Both the position numbers and the translations under genes were made by a program. A model generated the notes under the pieces. It saw only the letters and a program-made list of their open reading frames with translations, was not told the DNA's origin and did no database searches. This document shows, in pieces, positions 35,647 to 43,562 of a DNA stretch of 64,000 nucleotides. The DNA lies in the NCBI RefSeq assembly GCF_001975705.1, contig NZ_CP015093.1, positions 992,001 through 1,056,000 of the forward strand, read 5' to 3'. The stretch's first letter is position 1. Each line of letters begins with the position of its first letter. The DNA is from Salipiger abyssi (GTDB taxonomy: Bacteria > Pseudomonadota > Alphaproteobacteria > Rhodobacterales > Rhodobacteraceae).

Positions 35647-37167
35647 ATGCCCGACGACCAATCAGAAGCGATCACCTATCTCTCGGACCCGGCCAGCCAT
35701 GGCGGCGCGGACGTGAAGCATCTGCAAACCCATGGCGCGCATGTATTTCTCGCGGGCGAGACCGCCTATAAAATCAAGCGCGCCGTCGCCTACGACTATA
35801 TGGACTTCTCCACCCTGTCGCTGCGCGAGGCGATGCTGCGCCGCGAATTTGATCTCAATCGCCCGACCGCGCCGCAGATCTATCGCGACGTCTGCCCGCT
35901 GACCCGCAGTCCGGAGGGCGGGCTGGAGCTGGGCGGCACCGGCGAACCGGTGGAATGGGTGCTGCGCATGACCCGCTTTCCACAGGAAAACGAGCTCTCC
36001 GCCATCGCCGAGCGCGGCGAACTGGACGATGCGCTGGCACAGGATCTGGGCCAGGCGGTGCATGACTATCACGCGCAATCGCCCCGGCGCGAGGCGGACG
36101 GCGCGCAGCTCATGGCCGATATCGTCACCGAGCTGGAGACGGCCTTTGCCGGCATGAGTGACGAGCTCGGCGCCGACCGCGCCGACAGGTTCCGCATCCT
36201 GGCACGCGAGCGACAGGCGGCGCTGGCACCGCTCATGCAGGCGCGCGGGGTGCGCGGACATATACGGCGCTGTCACGGCGATCTGCATCTAAACAATATC
36301 GTGCTGCTCGACAAGCGGCCCGTGCTCTTCGACGCGCTGGAATTCGACGAGGTGCTCGGCACCTGCGACGTGCTCTACGACCTCGCCTTCCTGATCATGG
36401 ACCTGCGTCACCGCGACCTCGGTCGCTCCGCCTGCCTCGCGCTCGACGCCTGGCTGTTTGCCGCCGCCGGAGAGGAGGATGCCGGGCTCGCCGCCCTGCC
36501 CTACTTCCTTGGCATCCGCGGCGCCATCCGCGCCATGGTCGAGGTTCAGACCGGCCGCGCCACCGGCGAGATCTCCGGCCACGCGGAGCGCGCGCGCGGC
36601 TTTCTCGACGACGCGCTGGAGAGCTTCGCCGCTGGCCCGCCCACGCTGCTGGCCGTGGGCGGCATGTCCGGCACCGGCAAGACCACCCTCGCCCGCGATC
36701 TGCTGCCGCTCATCGGCCCGCCGCCCGGCGCCGTACATCTGCGCAGCGATCTGGAACGCAAGCAGCTCGCCGGCGCGGATCCGCTCGACCGGCTGCCGGC
36801 GGATGCCTATGGCGCCGAAGCGTCGGGGGCAGTCTATTGCCGGCTGCTGTCGCGCGCCGAGACCCTGCTGCAAGCGGGCCGCAGCGTGGTGATCGACGCC
36901 ACATGGCTCGCCCCGGGCGAGCGCAAAGACCTCGCGGCGCTGGCCCGGCGCACCGGGGTCGCCTTCTCGGCGCTCTGGCTGGAGGCCGGGACCGCCGCGC
37001 TCCAGGCCCGTGTCAGCGCCCGGCATGGCGATGCCTCCGACGCCGATGCGACGGTGGTGGCCCGGCAGGCTCGGGATGCAAAAACGCCCGAGCACTGGCA
37101 TCACGTCGATGCCACCGGGTCGGCGGAGGAGACCTTGAGACGCGCCCGCGCGGCACTGGAGCTTTAG
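35647..37167 (+). CDS. Fused phosphotransferase (APH-like) / P-loop kinase
   Basis: A 506-residue two-domain protein. Residues ~1-325 are an aminoglycoside-phosphotransferase-like kinase: the HVFLAGETAYKIKRAVAYDY lysine region, then the catalytic RRCHGDLHLNNIVLLDKRPV and metal-site DALEFDEVLGTCDVLYDLAF. Residues ~335-506 are a small P-loop kinase with Walker A AVGGMSGTGKTTLARDL and VVIDATWLAPGERKDLA. The same fusion is seen across proteobacteria without a firm role; drug resistance should not be assumed. GGGAGG precedes the ATG. The stop codon begins a 29-bp tandem repeat. Confidence 0.88.
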   Translation: MPDDQSEAITYLSDPASHGGADVKHLQTHGAHVFLAGETAYKIKRAVAYDYMDFSTLSLREAMLRREFDLNRPTAPQIYRDVCPLTRSPEGGLELGGTGEPVEWVLRMTRFPQENELSAIAERGELDDALAQDLGQAVHDYHAQSPRREADGAQLMADIVTELETAFAGMSDELGADRADRFRILARERQAALAPLMQARGVRGHIRRCHGDLHLNNIVLLDKRPVLFDALEFDEVLGTCDVLYDLAFLIMDLRHRDLGRSACLALDAWLFAAAGEEDAGLAALPYFLGIRGAIRAMVEVQTGRATGEISGHAERARGFLDDALESFAAGPPTLLAVGGMSGTGKTTLARDLLPLIGPPPGAVHLRSDLERKQLAGADPLDRLPADAYGAEASGAVYCRLLSRAETLLQAGRSVVIDATWLAPGERKDLAALARRTGVAFSALWLEAGTAALQARVSARHGDASDADATVVARQARDAKTPEHWHHVDATGSAEETLRRARAALEL

Positions 37168-37251
37168 GCTACTCGACTTCGGCACCGGAGTTTTAGGCTA
37201 CTCGCCTTCCGCGCGATGGCTCTAGTCTACTCGCCTTCGGCGCGATGCGCG
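37165..37251. repeat. Imperfect 29-bp tandem triplication across two convergent stop codons
   Basis: Three units begin at 37165, 37194 and 37223, all opening TAG(G/T)CTACTCG and two of them continuing CCTTC(C/G)GCGCGATG. Unit 1 starts with the stop of the kinase fusion gene and unit 3 contains the stop of the convergent YrhK-like gene, so the repeat is a duplication of that gene's 3' end. Confidence 0.8.
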
Positions 37252-37511
37252 AGCCGGTCGAGCTTGCCCATGCGGTAAAGCTTGATCTCGCGGATCAGGC
37301 GGATGGTCGGCTTGGCCATGAAGAACACCGAACCCACGGTGAAGAGCCAGACCGCCGGGATCTCGTAGACCGGAAAGAAGAACAGCACCGAGCCCACGGT
37401 GAAACACAGCGCGGCGGCGAAATCGACCGCGGTATAGACGATCTCGAACAGCGCATAGACCCGGCGCGTATCGGCGTTGCGTTCGCGGTTGGCGTGGTGA
37501 AAGAGCTTCAT
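37227..37511 (-). CDS. YrhK-like membrane protein
   Basis: A 94-residue protein with two hydrophobic stretches (YTAVDFAAALCFTVGSVLFF and IPAVWLFTVGSVFFMAKPTI) and a basic loop ending LYRMGKLDRLAHRAEGE. It fits the YrhK-like family (PF14145 type), whose function is unknown. It lies downstream of pheS on the same strand, where pheT usually stands. Its 3' end has been copied twice into the intergenic space. Confidence 0.82.
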   Translation of the reverse strand: MKLFHHANRERNADTRRVYALFEIVYTAVDFAAALCFTVGSVLFFFPVYEIPAVWLFTVGSVFFMAKPTIRLIREIKLYRMGKLDRLAHRAEGE

Positions 37512-37583
37512 GCCGGTTGGCCTCGCGACAGATTGGAGCCTTACGTTACACGCGTTGCGCCGGGATTCGCGCGGGTGGGTATC

Positions 37584-37609
37584 GTAGGGTGGGTTTCAAA
37601 CCACCGCCC
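37584..37609. repeat. Degenerate REP-like element
   Basis: GTAGGGTGGG at 37584-37593 is identical to the arm of the REP at 17.3 kb and is followed by TTTCAAACC, but the right arm is damaged (ACCACCGCCC instead of CCCACCCTAC). It lies between pheS and the YrhK-like gene. Confidence 0.65.
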
Positions 37610-37625
37610 CGCCAAACCCGCGATC

Positions 37626-38696
37626 TTACCGCGACAGCCCGCCCCGGATCGTCGGCACGTCCAGCGCCGCAAAGCCGTAGTGCCGCAGCCAGCGCAGATC
37701 GCTGTCGAAGAAGGCGCGCAGGTCGGGGATGCCGTATTTCAGCATCGCGATCCGGTCGATCCCCATGCCGAAGGCAAAGCCCTGCCACTCTTTCGGGTCG
37801 ATCCCGCCGGCCTCCAGAACCTTAGGGTGCACCATGCCGGAACCCAGCACCTCCAGCCAGTCGTCGCCCTCGCCCACCACGACCGAGCCGTCTTTCCACT
37901 GGCACTGGATGTCGACCTCCGCCGAAGGCTCGGTGAAGGGGAAATGCGAGGCGCGGAAGCGGGTCTTTACCGTGGTGCCGAAAAAGGCCGAGAAGAACTC
38001 CTCCAGAACCCATTTCAGATTGGCCATGGAGATATCGCGGTCGATCGCCAGCCCCTCGATCTGATGGAACATCGGCGTGTGGGTCTGGTCGTAATCGGCG
38101 CGATAGACGCGGCCCGGCGCCACGATGCGGATCGGCGCGCCATTCTTCTGCATGGAGCGGATCTGCACCGGCGAGGTATGGGTGCGCAGCACATGCGGCG
38201 GGCGCTCGTCGCCCTCGGCGCGGTGCATGTAGAACGTGTCCATCTCGGCGCGCGCCGGGTGGTGGCCGGGAATGTTCAGCGCGTCGAAATTGTACCAGTC
38301 TTCCTCGATCTGCGGGCCCTCGGCCACGGCAAAGCCCATATCGGCAAAGATCGCGGTGGCTTCCTCCCAGACCTGGCTGACCGGGTGGATGGTCCCGGTG
38401 CGGCGGGCGCGGCCCGGCAGGGTCACGTCGAGCCATTCGGCGGCCAGCCGTTCGTCGAGCGCGGCATCGGCCAGCGCAACCTTCTTGGCGGCGAGCGCGG
38501 AATTGATCTCGTCCTTGAGCGCGTTGAGCTTCGGCCCCATGACCTGCCGCTCCTCGGGGCTCATCTTGCCGAGGCTCCGCATCTGGAGGCTGATTTCGCC
38601 CTTCTTGCCCACCGCCTGCACGCGCAGCTCTTCGAGCGTCGCCTCGTCGGCGGCGGCGGCGATCAGGTCGATATATTTGTCGCGCAGGTCATCCAT
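37626..38696 (-). CDS. pheS: Phenylalanyl-tRNA synthetase alpha subunit
   Basis: A 356-residue class II synthetase subunit. Class II motif 2 is [20 protein letters not shown], followed by [11 protein letters not shown], and motif 3 is [21 protein letters not shown]-terminal coiled coil covers residues ~1-85. The ATG at 38696 starts the family-typical [12 protein letters not shown]; longer in-frame starts run into the tRNA-proximal spacer. pheT does not follow; a YrhK-like gene does. Confidence 0.97.
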   Translation of the reverse strand: MDDLRDKYIDLIAAAADEATLEELRVQAVGKKGEISLQMRSLGKMSPEERQVMGPKLNALKDEINSALAAKKVALADAALDERLAAEWLDVTLPGRARRTGTIHPVSQVWEEATAIFADMGFAVAEGPQIEEDWYNFDALNIPGHHPARAEMDTFYMHRAEGDERPPHVLRTHTSPVQIRSMQKNGAPIRIVAPGRVYRADYDQTHTPMFHQIEGLAIDRDISMANLKWVLEEFFSAFFGTTVKTRFRASHFPFTEPSAEVDIQCQWKDGSVVVGEGDDWLEVLGSGMVHPKVLEAGGIDPKEWQGFAFGMGIDRIAMLKYGIPDLRAFFDSDLRWLRHYGFAALDVPTIRGGLSR

Positions 38697-38828
38697 CCCG
38701 GTACCCTCGGATTGTCTGTGCGCTTCACCTACCGGGGGCGGTGCAAAGACGCAAGCCGGCAGGGGCAAAAGCGCCCTCGCGGGCAATTGCACAGGTCGTG
38801 GCAAGGGGCTAGAACGGGCGGGCGCAAA

Positions 38829-38905
38829 GGCCCGTTAGCTCAACTGGATAGAGCAGCTGACTTCTAATCAGCAGGTTGAGGGTTCGAGTCCTTCACGGGT
38901 CGCCA
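38829..38905 (+). tRNA. tRNA-Arg (anticodon UCU)
   Basis: 77 bases including an encoded CCA fold into a full cloverleaf. The acceptor pairs GGCCCGT with ACGGGTC (one G-U), the anticodon stem is GCTGA/TCAGC with loop CTTCTAA, the anticodon TCT is at 38863-38865, and the T arm is GAGGGTTCGAGTCCTTC. It reads AGA codons, which are rare in such a GC-rich genome. No direct repeat of its 3' end was seen nearby, so there is no sign of an integrated element. Confidence 0.96.
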
Positions 38906-38934
38906 GCGCGCCTCATGTTCGTAAGACAGGCAAC

Positions 38935-38970
38935 AAAAAACCGCGCCCGGGACGACCGGACGCGGTTCTT
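38935..38970 (-). terminator. Rho-independent terminator of rpmI-rplT
   Basis: Read on the minus strand, AACCGCG and CGCGGTT (61-67 and 39-45 of the 38.9-kb block) form the stem base with further GC pairs inside, followed by six T. It lies 22 bases after the rplT stop. The plus strand also has a weaker T-tail, so it may stop tRNA transcripts as well. Confidence 0.85.
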
Positions 38971-38991
38971 TTGTCAGCGAAACGCGGTGGC

Positions 38992-39357
38992 TCAGGCGGC
39001 CAGCGCGCCCTTGGCCTGCTCGACGATAGCACCGAAAGCTTCGGGCTCGTGCACGGCGAGATCGGCGAGCACCTTGCGGTCCACCTCGATCCCGGCCTTG
39101 GTCAGGCCGTTGATGAATTTCGAATAGGTCAGCGCCTCGTCATGCGAACGCACAGCCGCGTTGATCCGCTGGATCCACAGCGCGCGGAAATTGCGCTTGC
39201 GGTTCTTGCGGTCGCGGGTCGCGTACTGGTTGGCCTTGTCGACGGCCTGGGCTGCAACCTTGAAGGTGTTCTTGCGGCGGCCGTAATAGCCTTTTGCCTG
39301 GCTGATGACCTTCTTGTGACGGGCGTGGGTGACGGTACCACCTTTGACTCGTGCCAT
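38992..39357 (-). CDS. rplT: 50S ribosomal protein L20
   Basis: A 121-residue basic ribosomal protein needed for early assembly of the large subunit. It reads [20 protein letters not shown], then [19 protein letters not shown] and [20 protein letters not shown], all canonical for L20. It lies 17 bp after rpmI and shares its transcript. Confidence 0.98.
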   Translation of the reverse strand: MARVKGGTVTHARHKKVISQAKGYYGRRKNTFKVAAQAVDKANQYATRDRKNRKRNFRALWIQRINAAVRSHDEALTYSKFINGLTKAGIEVDRKVLADLAVHEPEAFGAIVEQAKGALAA

Positions 39358-39374
39358 GTGTCAGATCTCCTCTA

Positions 39375-39575
39375 TCAGCGGTCGTAGGGCATGTAGCCCT
39401 TGACGATTTTTGCGTCGGGAGCCGACAGCGTGGTGGTGCCGCGCGCATCGCGGATGAACTTGGTGGTGCGTTTGATCATGCCGTGGCGCTTGCCGGCCTG
39501 ACCTGCGACGACCTTGCCGGTCGCGGTTACCTTGAAGCGCTTCTTGGCGCTCGATTTTGTCTTCATCTTGGGCAT
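39375..39575 (-). CDS. rpmI: 50S ribosomal protein L35
   Basis: A 66-residue basic protein of the large subunit. [20 protein letters not shown] and [20 protein letters not shown] are canonical. The ATG at 39575 is 6 bases after AAGGAGACGG; longer frames extend into a non-conserved upstream region. infC, often first in this operon, is not upstream; a small membrane-protein gene is. Confidence 0.98.
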   Translation of the reverse strand: MPKMKTKSSAKKRFKVTATGKVVAGQAGKRHGMIKRTTKFIRDARGTTTLSAPDAKIVKGYMPYDR

Positions 39576-39710
39576 TTCCGTCTCCTTGACGTTTGGCGTT
39601 GACGCGCGACTCGGCATGCCACTCCGGGCCGGCCACGCGGGTAGAGGCGCCCCTATAGGACCGGGCGCCCTGCGATGCAAGCGGGAATCCCTGCCCGGCG
39701 TGGCGCCGCG

Positions 39711-39935
39711 CTAGCGGATCATGTCGCCGATCACGCCGTACACGGCGTCGGGAATATCCGCCAGCCGGTAGCCATCCGGCTGCCTGGTATTGCCATGCAG
39801 AAGCACCGCGACGGCGGCCAGCGCGACCGCCGCCCCGACAAGGGGCCGGCGCCCGTCCGAATAGGCCGAGATCATCGCCGGAACGGCGATCACCGCGAGG
39901 AACAGGCCGAGGACAAGAAGGTGGTCGGGGCTCAT
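39711..39935 (-). CDS. Small hypothetical membrane protein, 74 aa
   Basis: Two hydrophobic helices (LLVLGLFLAVIAVPAMISAY and LVGAAVALAAVAVLLHGN) and the soluble tail RLADIPDAVYGVIGDMIR. No known family is recognised. The ATG at 39935 has AAAGG 6 bases upstream. It lies between pyk and rpmI on the same strand, a position I believe is often occupied by such a gene in this family. Confidence 0.78.
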   Translation of the reverse strand: MSPDHLLVLGLFLAVIAVPAMISAYSDGRRPLVGAAVALAAVAVLLHGNTRQPDGYRLADIPDAVYGVIGDMIR

Positions 39936-40016
39936 ATGTGCCTTTCCGCGGCGGAGAAAGACCGCCACGGAAACAAGCCTAGCAGAGGACCCGCTATTGG
40001 CGAACCGCGAAGCGCC

Positions 40017-41462
40017 CTATTCCGGATCGGTGGAATAGATCAGCCGCTCATCGCAGGGCGCCACGCGCAGGATGTTGGTCGTGCCCGGGATGTTGAAGGG
40101 CACGCCGGCGGTCACCACGATCTGGTCCTCGGTGCCGGCATAGCCCTGCGCCCGCGCCGCCCGCGCGGCATTCACCACCGCCTGCTTGAAGCGCTCCAGC
40201 TCGCCGGTCATCACGCAGTTCACCCCCCAGGTCAGCGACAGCCGCCGGGCGGTGCCGCGCAGCGAGGTCATGGCGATGATCGGCACGCGCGGGCGCTCGC
40301 GCGCCACCTTGGCCACGGTGGTGCCCGAGGAGGTGAAACAGCAGATCACCTTGATATTCGCCGTCTCGGCGATCTCGCGCGCGGCGGCAACGATGCCGTC
40401 GGCGACGCTGGTGCGGTCGATATTGCGCGAGGCCTCGATGATCTCGGTATAGGTCGGGTCTTTCTCGACGCCCACGGCGACATTGTTCATCGTGGTCACC
40501 GCCTCGACCGGGTACTGGCCGGCGGCCGATTCCGCCGAGAGCATGATCGCGTCGGAGCCCTCGTAAATCGCGGTGGCCACGTCCGAGACCTCGGCGCGGG
40601 TGGGCATCGGGCTCTCGATCATCGATTCCAGCATCTGGGTCGCCACGATCACCGGCTTGCCGACCTTGCGGCAGGCGCGGATCAGGCGCTTCTGGATCGG
40701 CGGCACCGCCTGCACCGGCAGCTCCACCCCGAGATCGCCGCGCGCCACCATGATGCCGTCGGACACTTCGAGGATCTTGTCGAAGGCCTTCACCGCCGAG
40801 GGTTTCTCGATCTTCGACAGGATCGCCGCGCGGCCCTCGCAGAGCTTGCGCGCCTCTTCCACATCCTCAGGCCGCTGCACAAAGCTCAGCGCCAGCCAGT
40901 CGACGCCGAGGGCTGCGGCGAATTCCAGATCGCTGCGGTCCTTCTCCGACAGCGCCGCCAGCGGCAGCACCACATCGGGCACGTTGACGCCCTTGCGGTT
41001 GGAGATCGTACCGCCCGCCTCGACCACGCAATTGGCGAAATCCTCGCCGCATTCCTCGACCCGTAGGCGGATCTTGCCGTCATTGACCAGCAGATGCGCA
41101 CCCACGCCGAGCGCCTGGAAGATCTCGGGATGCGGCAGGCAGACGCGTTTCTTGGTGCCCGGCGTCTCGTCGAGATCGAGCCGGAACGTATCGCCCCAGT
41201 CGAGCTCTTCCTCGCCGTTCTCGAATGTCCCGACCCGCAGTTTGGGCCCCTGAAGGTCCGCGAGAATCGCGATCGGGCTGTCGAGATCCTTTTCCACCTG
41301 ACGGATCAGCCGGTGCAGCTTGGTGATGTCCTCGTGGCTGCCGTGGCTCATATTGAGGCGGAACACATCGGCCCCGGCCTCGTGCAGCGTCCGGATCATT
41401 TCATATGTATTGCTGGACGGGCCCAGCGTGGCCACGATCTTCACTTTGCGCAAACGTCTCAT
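40017..41462 (-). CDS. pyk: Pyruvate kinase
   Basis: A 481-residue glycolytic enzyme making pyruvate and ATP from phosphoenolpyruvate. The N-terminus is KVKIVATLGPSSNTYEMIRT, the active-site region is FRLNMSHGSHED, and further signatures are ILSKIEKPSAVKAFDKI, IMVARGDLGVELPVQAVP and KPVIVATQMLESMIESPMPT (domain A/B hinge). The ATG at 41462 has GGAGACGG just upstream and fits the usual MRRLRKVKIV start. The length is normal. It is divergent from the amidohydrolase gene. Confidence 0.97.
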   Translation of the reverse strand: MRRLRKVKIVATLGPSSNTYEMIRTLHEAGADVFRLNMSHGSHEDITKLHRLIRQVEKDLDSPIAILADLQGPKLRVGTFENGEEELDWGDTFRLDLDETPGTKKRVCLPHPEIFQALGVGAHLLVNDGKIRLRVEECGEDFANCVVEAGGTISNRKGVNVPDVVLPLAALSEKDRSDLEFAAALGVDWLALSFVQRPEDVEEARKLCEGRAAILSKIEKPSAVKAFDKILEVSDGIMVARGDLGVELPVQAVPPIQKRLIRACRKVGKPVIVATQMLESMIESPMPTRAEVSDVATAIYEGSDAIMLSAESAAGQYPVEAVTTMNNVAVGVEKDPTYTEIIEASRNIDRTSVADGIVAAAREIAETANIKVICCFTSSGTTVAKVARERPRVPIIAMTSLRGTARRLSLTWGVNCVMTGELERFKQAVVNAARAARAQGYAGTEDQIVVTAGVPFNIPGTTNILRVAPCDERLIYSTDPE

Positions 41463-41535
41463 TTCCGTCTCCCTGCTCCGGCGCATCCCATGCGCCGGCC
41501 CCGAATTGTTTAACCTTAAACCAGTTATCGCTAAC

Positions 41536-41549
41536 ACCTTCATGAAGGT
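41536..41549. promoter_or_regulatory. 14-bp palindrome between pyk and the amidohydrolase gene
   Basis: ACCTTCATGAAGGT is a perfect palindrome in the 152-bp divergent promoter region; the region is also bracketed by GAATTG and CAATTC. It may be an operator, but no regulator gene is adjacent. Confidence 0.4.
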
Positions 41550-41614
41550 ATTGCGCAATTCCCTTCCCGGCACAACTGCTCTAAGTGGAGCGGGCAGGAT
41601 TTCAGACAAGAGCC

Positions 41615-42352
41615 ATGACCTACACGCCATATCACACAGAGGGAGAGGGCCGGAACGGACGGTTTCTGGTCACCTGCGATCATGCGAGCAATACCGTGCC
41701 ACCCGATCTCGGGGGAACCCTTGGTCTGCCCGAAGCGGACATGGCGCGGCATATTGCCTATGATGTAGGCGCTCTGGGGGTGGCCCGCGCCCTGGCGGCA
41801 GCGCTCGACTCGCCGCTGATCTGGGCGGATTTCTCGCGGCTGGTGATCGACCCCAACCGCGGCGAGGACGATCCGACGCTGCTGATGCGGCTCTATGACG
41901 GCTCGGTCATCCCCGGCAACCGCCACGCGGATGCGGCAGAGCGCGAGCGCCGGCTCAACGCCTATCACCGCCCCTATCACACGGCGCTGGAATCGCTGGC
42001 GGCGGCGCGCGAGAATGTCGCCATCGTCTCGGTGCATTCCTTCACACGGCAACTGCGCGGACGCCCGACGCGGCCCTGGCATGTGGGCATCCTGCACGCC
42101 TGGGACGCGCGGCTGTCGGATCCGCTGATCGCCCGGCTCGAGGCCGAGCCGGATCTGACCGTGGGCCGCAACCAGCCCTATCCCGGCCACCTGCCCGGCG
42201 ATGCCATCGACCGGCACGCGCTGCGGCATGGCCGGGTGAACACGCTGATCGAACTGCGCAACGACCTCATTGCCACGGAAACGACCCAGGAACACTGGGG
42301 CACGCGACTGGCGTCGCTGCTGAAGGCGGCGCTGGACGACGTGCCGGACTGA
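41615..42352 (+). CDS. N-formylglutamate amidohydrolase family protein
   Basis: A 245-residue hydrolase that cleaves N-formylglutamate to formate and glutamate in histidine breakdown, or a relative acting on another substrate. Family motifs are FLVTCDHASNTVPPDLGGTL, HIAYDVGALGVARALAAALD, ADFSRLVIDPNRGEDD and IVSVHSFTRQLRG. The ATG at 41615 is the better start because the family begins directly before the FLVTCDHA strand. No other hut gene lies here, so the role in histidine use is uncertain. DUF1244 follows 14 bp later. Confidence 0.92.
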   Translation: MTYTPYHTEGEGRNGRFLVTCDHASNTVPPDLGGTLGLPEADMARHIAYDVGALGVARALAAALDSPLIWADFSRLVIDPNRGEDDPTLLMRLYDGSVIPGNRHADAAERERRLNAYHRPYHTALESLAAARENVAIVSVHSFTRQLRGRPTRPWHVGILHAWDARLSDPLIARLEAEPDLTVGRNQPYPGHLPGDAIDRHALRHGRVNTLIELRNDLIATETTQEHWGTRLASLLKAALDDVPD

Positions 42353-42366
42353 CGGAGGAGAAAGAC

Positions 42367-42681
42367 ATGGACGACCAGACCCGCATCGAGATCGAGGCCG
42401 CCGCCTTTCGCCGGCTGCGGAAACATCTGATGGAAGATCGCAAGGACGTGCAGAATATCGACCTGATGAATCTGGCCGGATTCTGCCGCAACTGCCTGTC
42501 GCGCTGGTATCAGGAGGCAGCCGCCGAGCGCGGTATCGAGATCGGCAAGGACGAGGCGCGCGAGATCTATTACGGCATGCCCTATGACGACTGGAAGGCG
42601 CAGCACCAGACCGAAGCGGACGACGCCAAGAAAGCCGCCTTCGACACCGCGTTCCGCGAGAATGTCAGCAAGGACGGCTGA
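42367..42681 (+). CDS. DUF1244 protein
   Basis: A 104-residue cytoplasmic protein of the DUF1244 family. Its conserved core is FRRLRKHLMEDRKDVQNIDL and LAGFCRNCLSRWYQEAA, with two cysteines, and REIYYGMPYDDWKAQHQ. Function is unknown. GGAGGAGAAAG lies a few bases before the ATG, and the gene is probably co-transcribed with the amidohydrolase. Confidence 0.93.
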   Translation: MDDQTRIEIEAAAFRRLRKHLMEDRKDVQNIDLMNLAGFCRNCLSRWYQEAAAERGIEIGKDEAREIYYGMPYDDWKAQHQTEADDAKKAAFDTAFRENVSKDG

Positions 42682-42688
42682 GCCCGGG

Positions 42689-42734
42689 GCAACTTCCTTC
42701 GAAGGAAGTTGCAACTCTTTTCGAAAAGAGTTGC
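42689..42734. repeat. Two adjoining 24-bp perfect palindromes
   Basis: The first palindrome (42689-42712) has the half GCAACTTCCTTC; the second (42711-42734) has the half GCAACTCTTTTC. Each half is followed directly by its exact complement, and the two share the bases GC at 42711-42712. They lie between the stops of the convergent DUF1244 and DUF3576 genes. They could form two hairpins or one cruciform-prone block. They may act as a bidirectional terminator or belong to a dispersed repeat family. Confidence 0.9.
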
Positions 42735-42758
42735 GCGACCCCGGCGGTCAGCGCTGTC

Positions 42759-43289
42759 TCAGAGGTTGCCGTCGCGGGCGCGCAGCTGCCGGGCCCGGGT
42801 GAGGATCGCATCCTCGACCGCGCGCACCGTGGCCCCGTCCACCGGACCGGAGCGCGTCATCAGCGCGACATTGAGCGAACGCGCGTCGAGCGCAGGATCG
42901 GAGACATAGATCGTCGCGCGATAGGCGCGGCCACTGCCCGGCGGGGTGCCATAGCCGGTGGTGATCACACCGGTGAACGGATCGACCGACTCGACGGGCA
43001 GGAAATCCAGCACGTCGAGCGAGGCGTTCCAGATATAGCGGTTCACCGCGCCGACCTTGCCGGCATCCTCGCGGGCCCGGAAAATATCCCAGATCGTCGA
43101 GTCGGGCCGGCCTTCGCGACCGTAGATTTCCTTCTCGATGATCTTCTCGGATGTCTCGGCATTGCCGGGCGGCACATTCTGCGTGTCGGAGCCGCGCCCG
43201 TCGAACAAGCCCCGGACAGAGCCGCAGCCGGCCAGAGCCATCATCCCGCCGAACAGAGCGACTCTCACAGCGTTCCGCATCATTTTCAT
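42759..43289 (-). CDS. DUF3576 lipoprotein
   Basis: A 176-residue lipoprotein. The signal MKMMRNAVRVALFGGMMALA ends in the lipobox LAGC; the mature part includes STIWDIFRAREDAGKVGAVN, RYIWNASLDVLDFLPVES and FTGVITTGYGTPPGSGRAYR, matching the DUF3576 family of alphaproteobacterial envelope proteins of unknown role. The ATG at 43289 has AGGAG about 8 bases upstream. It is divergent from the porin gene across a long promoter region. Confidence 0.9.
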   Translation of the reverse strand: MKMMRNAVRVALFGGMMALAGCGSVRGLFDGRGSDTQNVPPGNAETSEKIIEKEIYGREGRPDSTIWDIFRAREDAGKVGAVNRYIWNASLDVLDFLPVESVDPFTGVITTGYGTPPGSGRAYRATIYVSDPALDARSLNVALMTRSGPVDGATVRAVEDAILTRARQLRARDGNL

Positions 43290-43562
43290 CGGCAAAAGCT
43301 CCTGCCCGTCCCGTCTCTTTCGCCCCCTGCATACTCGGCACACCCGCGCGCGACAAGCCGTCAATCTCCCAGAACCAAGGCGCTTTCCCGCGCGCCTCCC
43401 GAGGCAGCGGGCAATTTTGTGGCAATTGCGCATCACTGATTGGCTTGTTCCGCGGCGCCCTCAGCGACCGGTTGCAAACGCGGGGGGTGAAGGCGCATAG
43501 AAGCCGCATCAAGGCCGGGCTACCCGGATTGGTACGTGCCTTACGAACACATGAGGGAAACA

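Noticed and set aside
38829..38905. tRNA-Arg as an integration site of a mobile element
   Set aside because: No integrase gene and no direct repeat of the tRNA 3' end is visible nearby; flanking genes are core genes.
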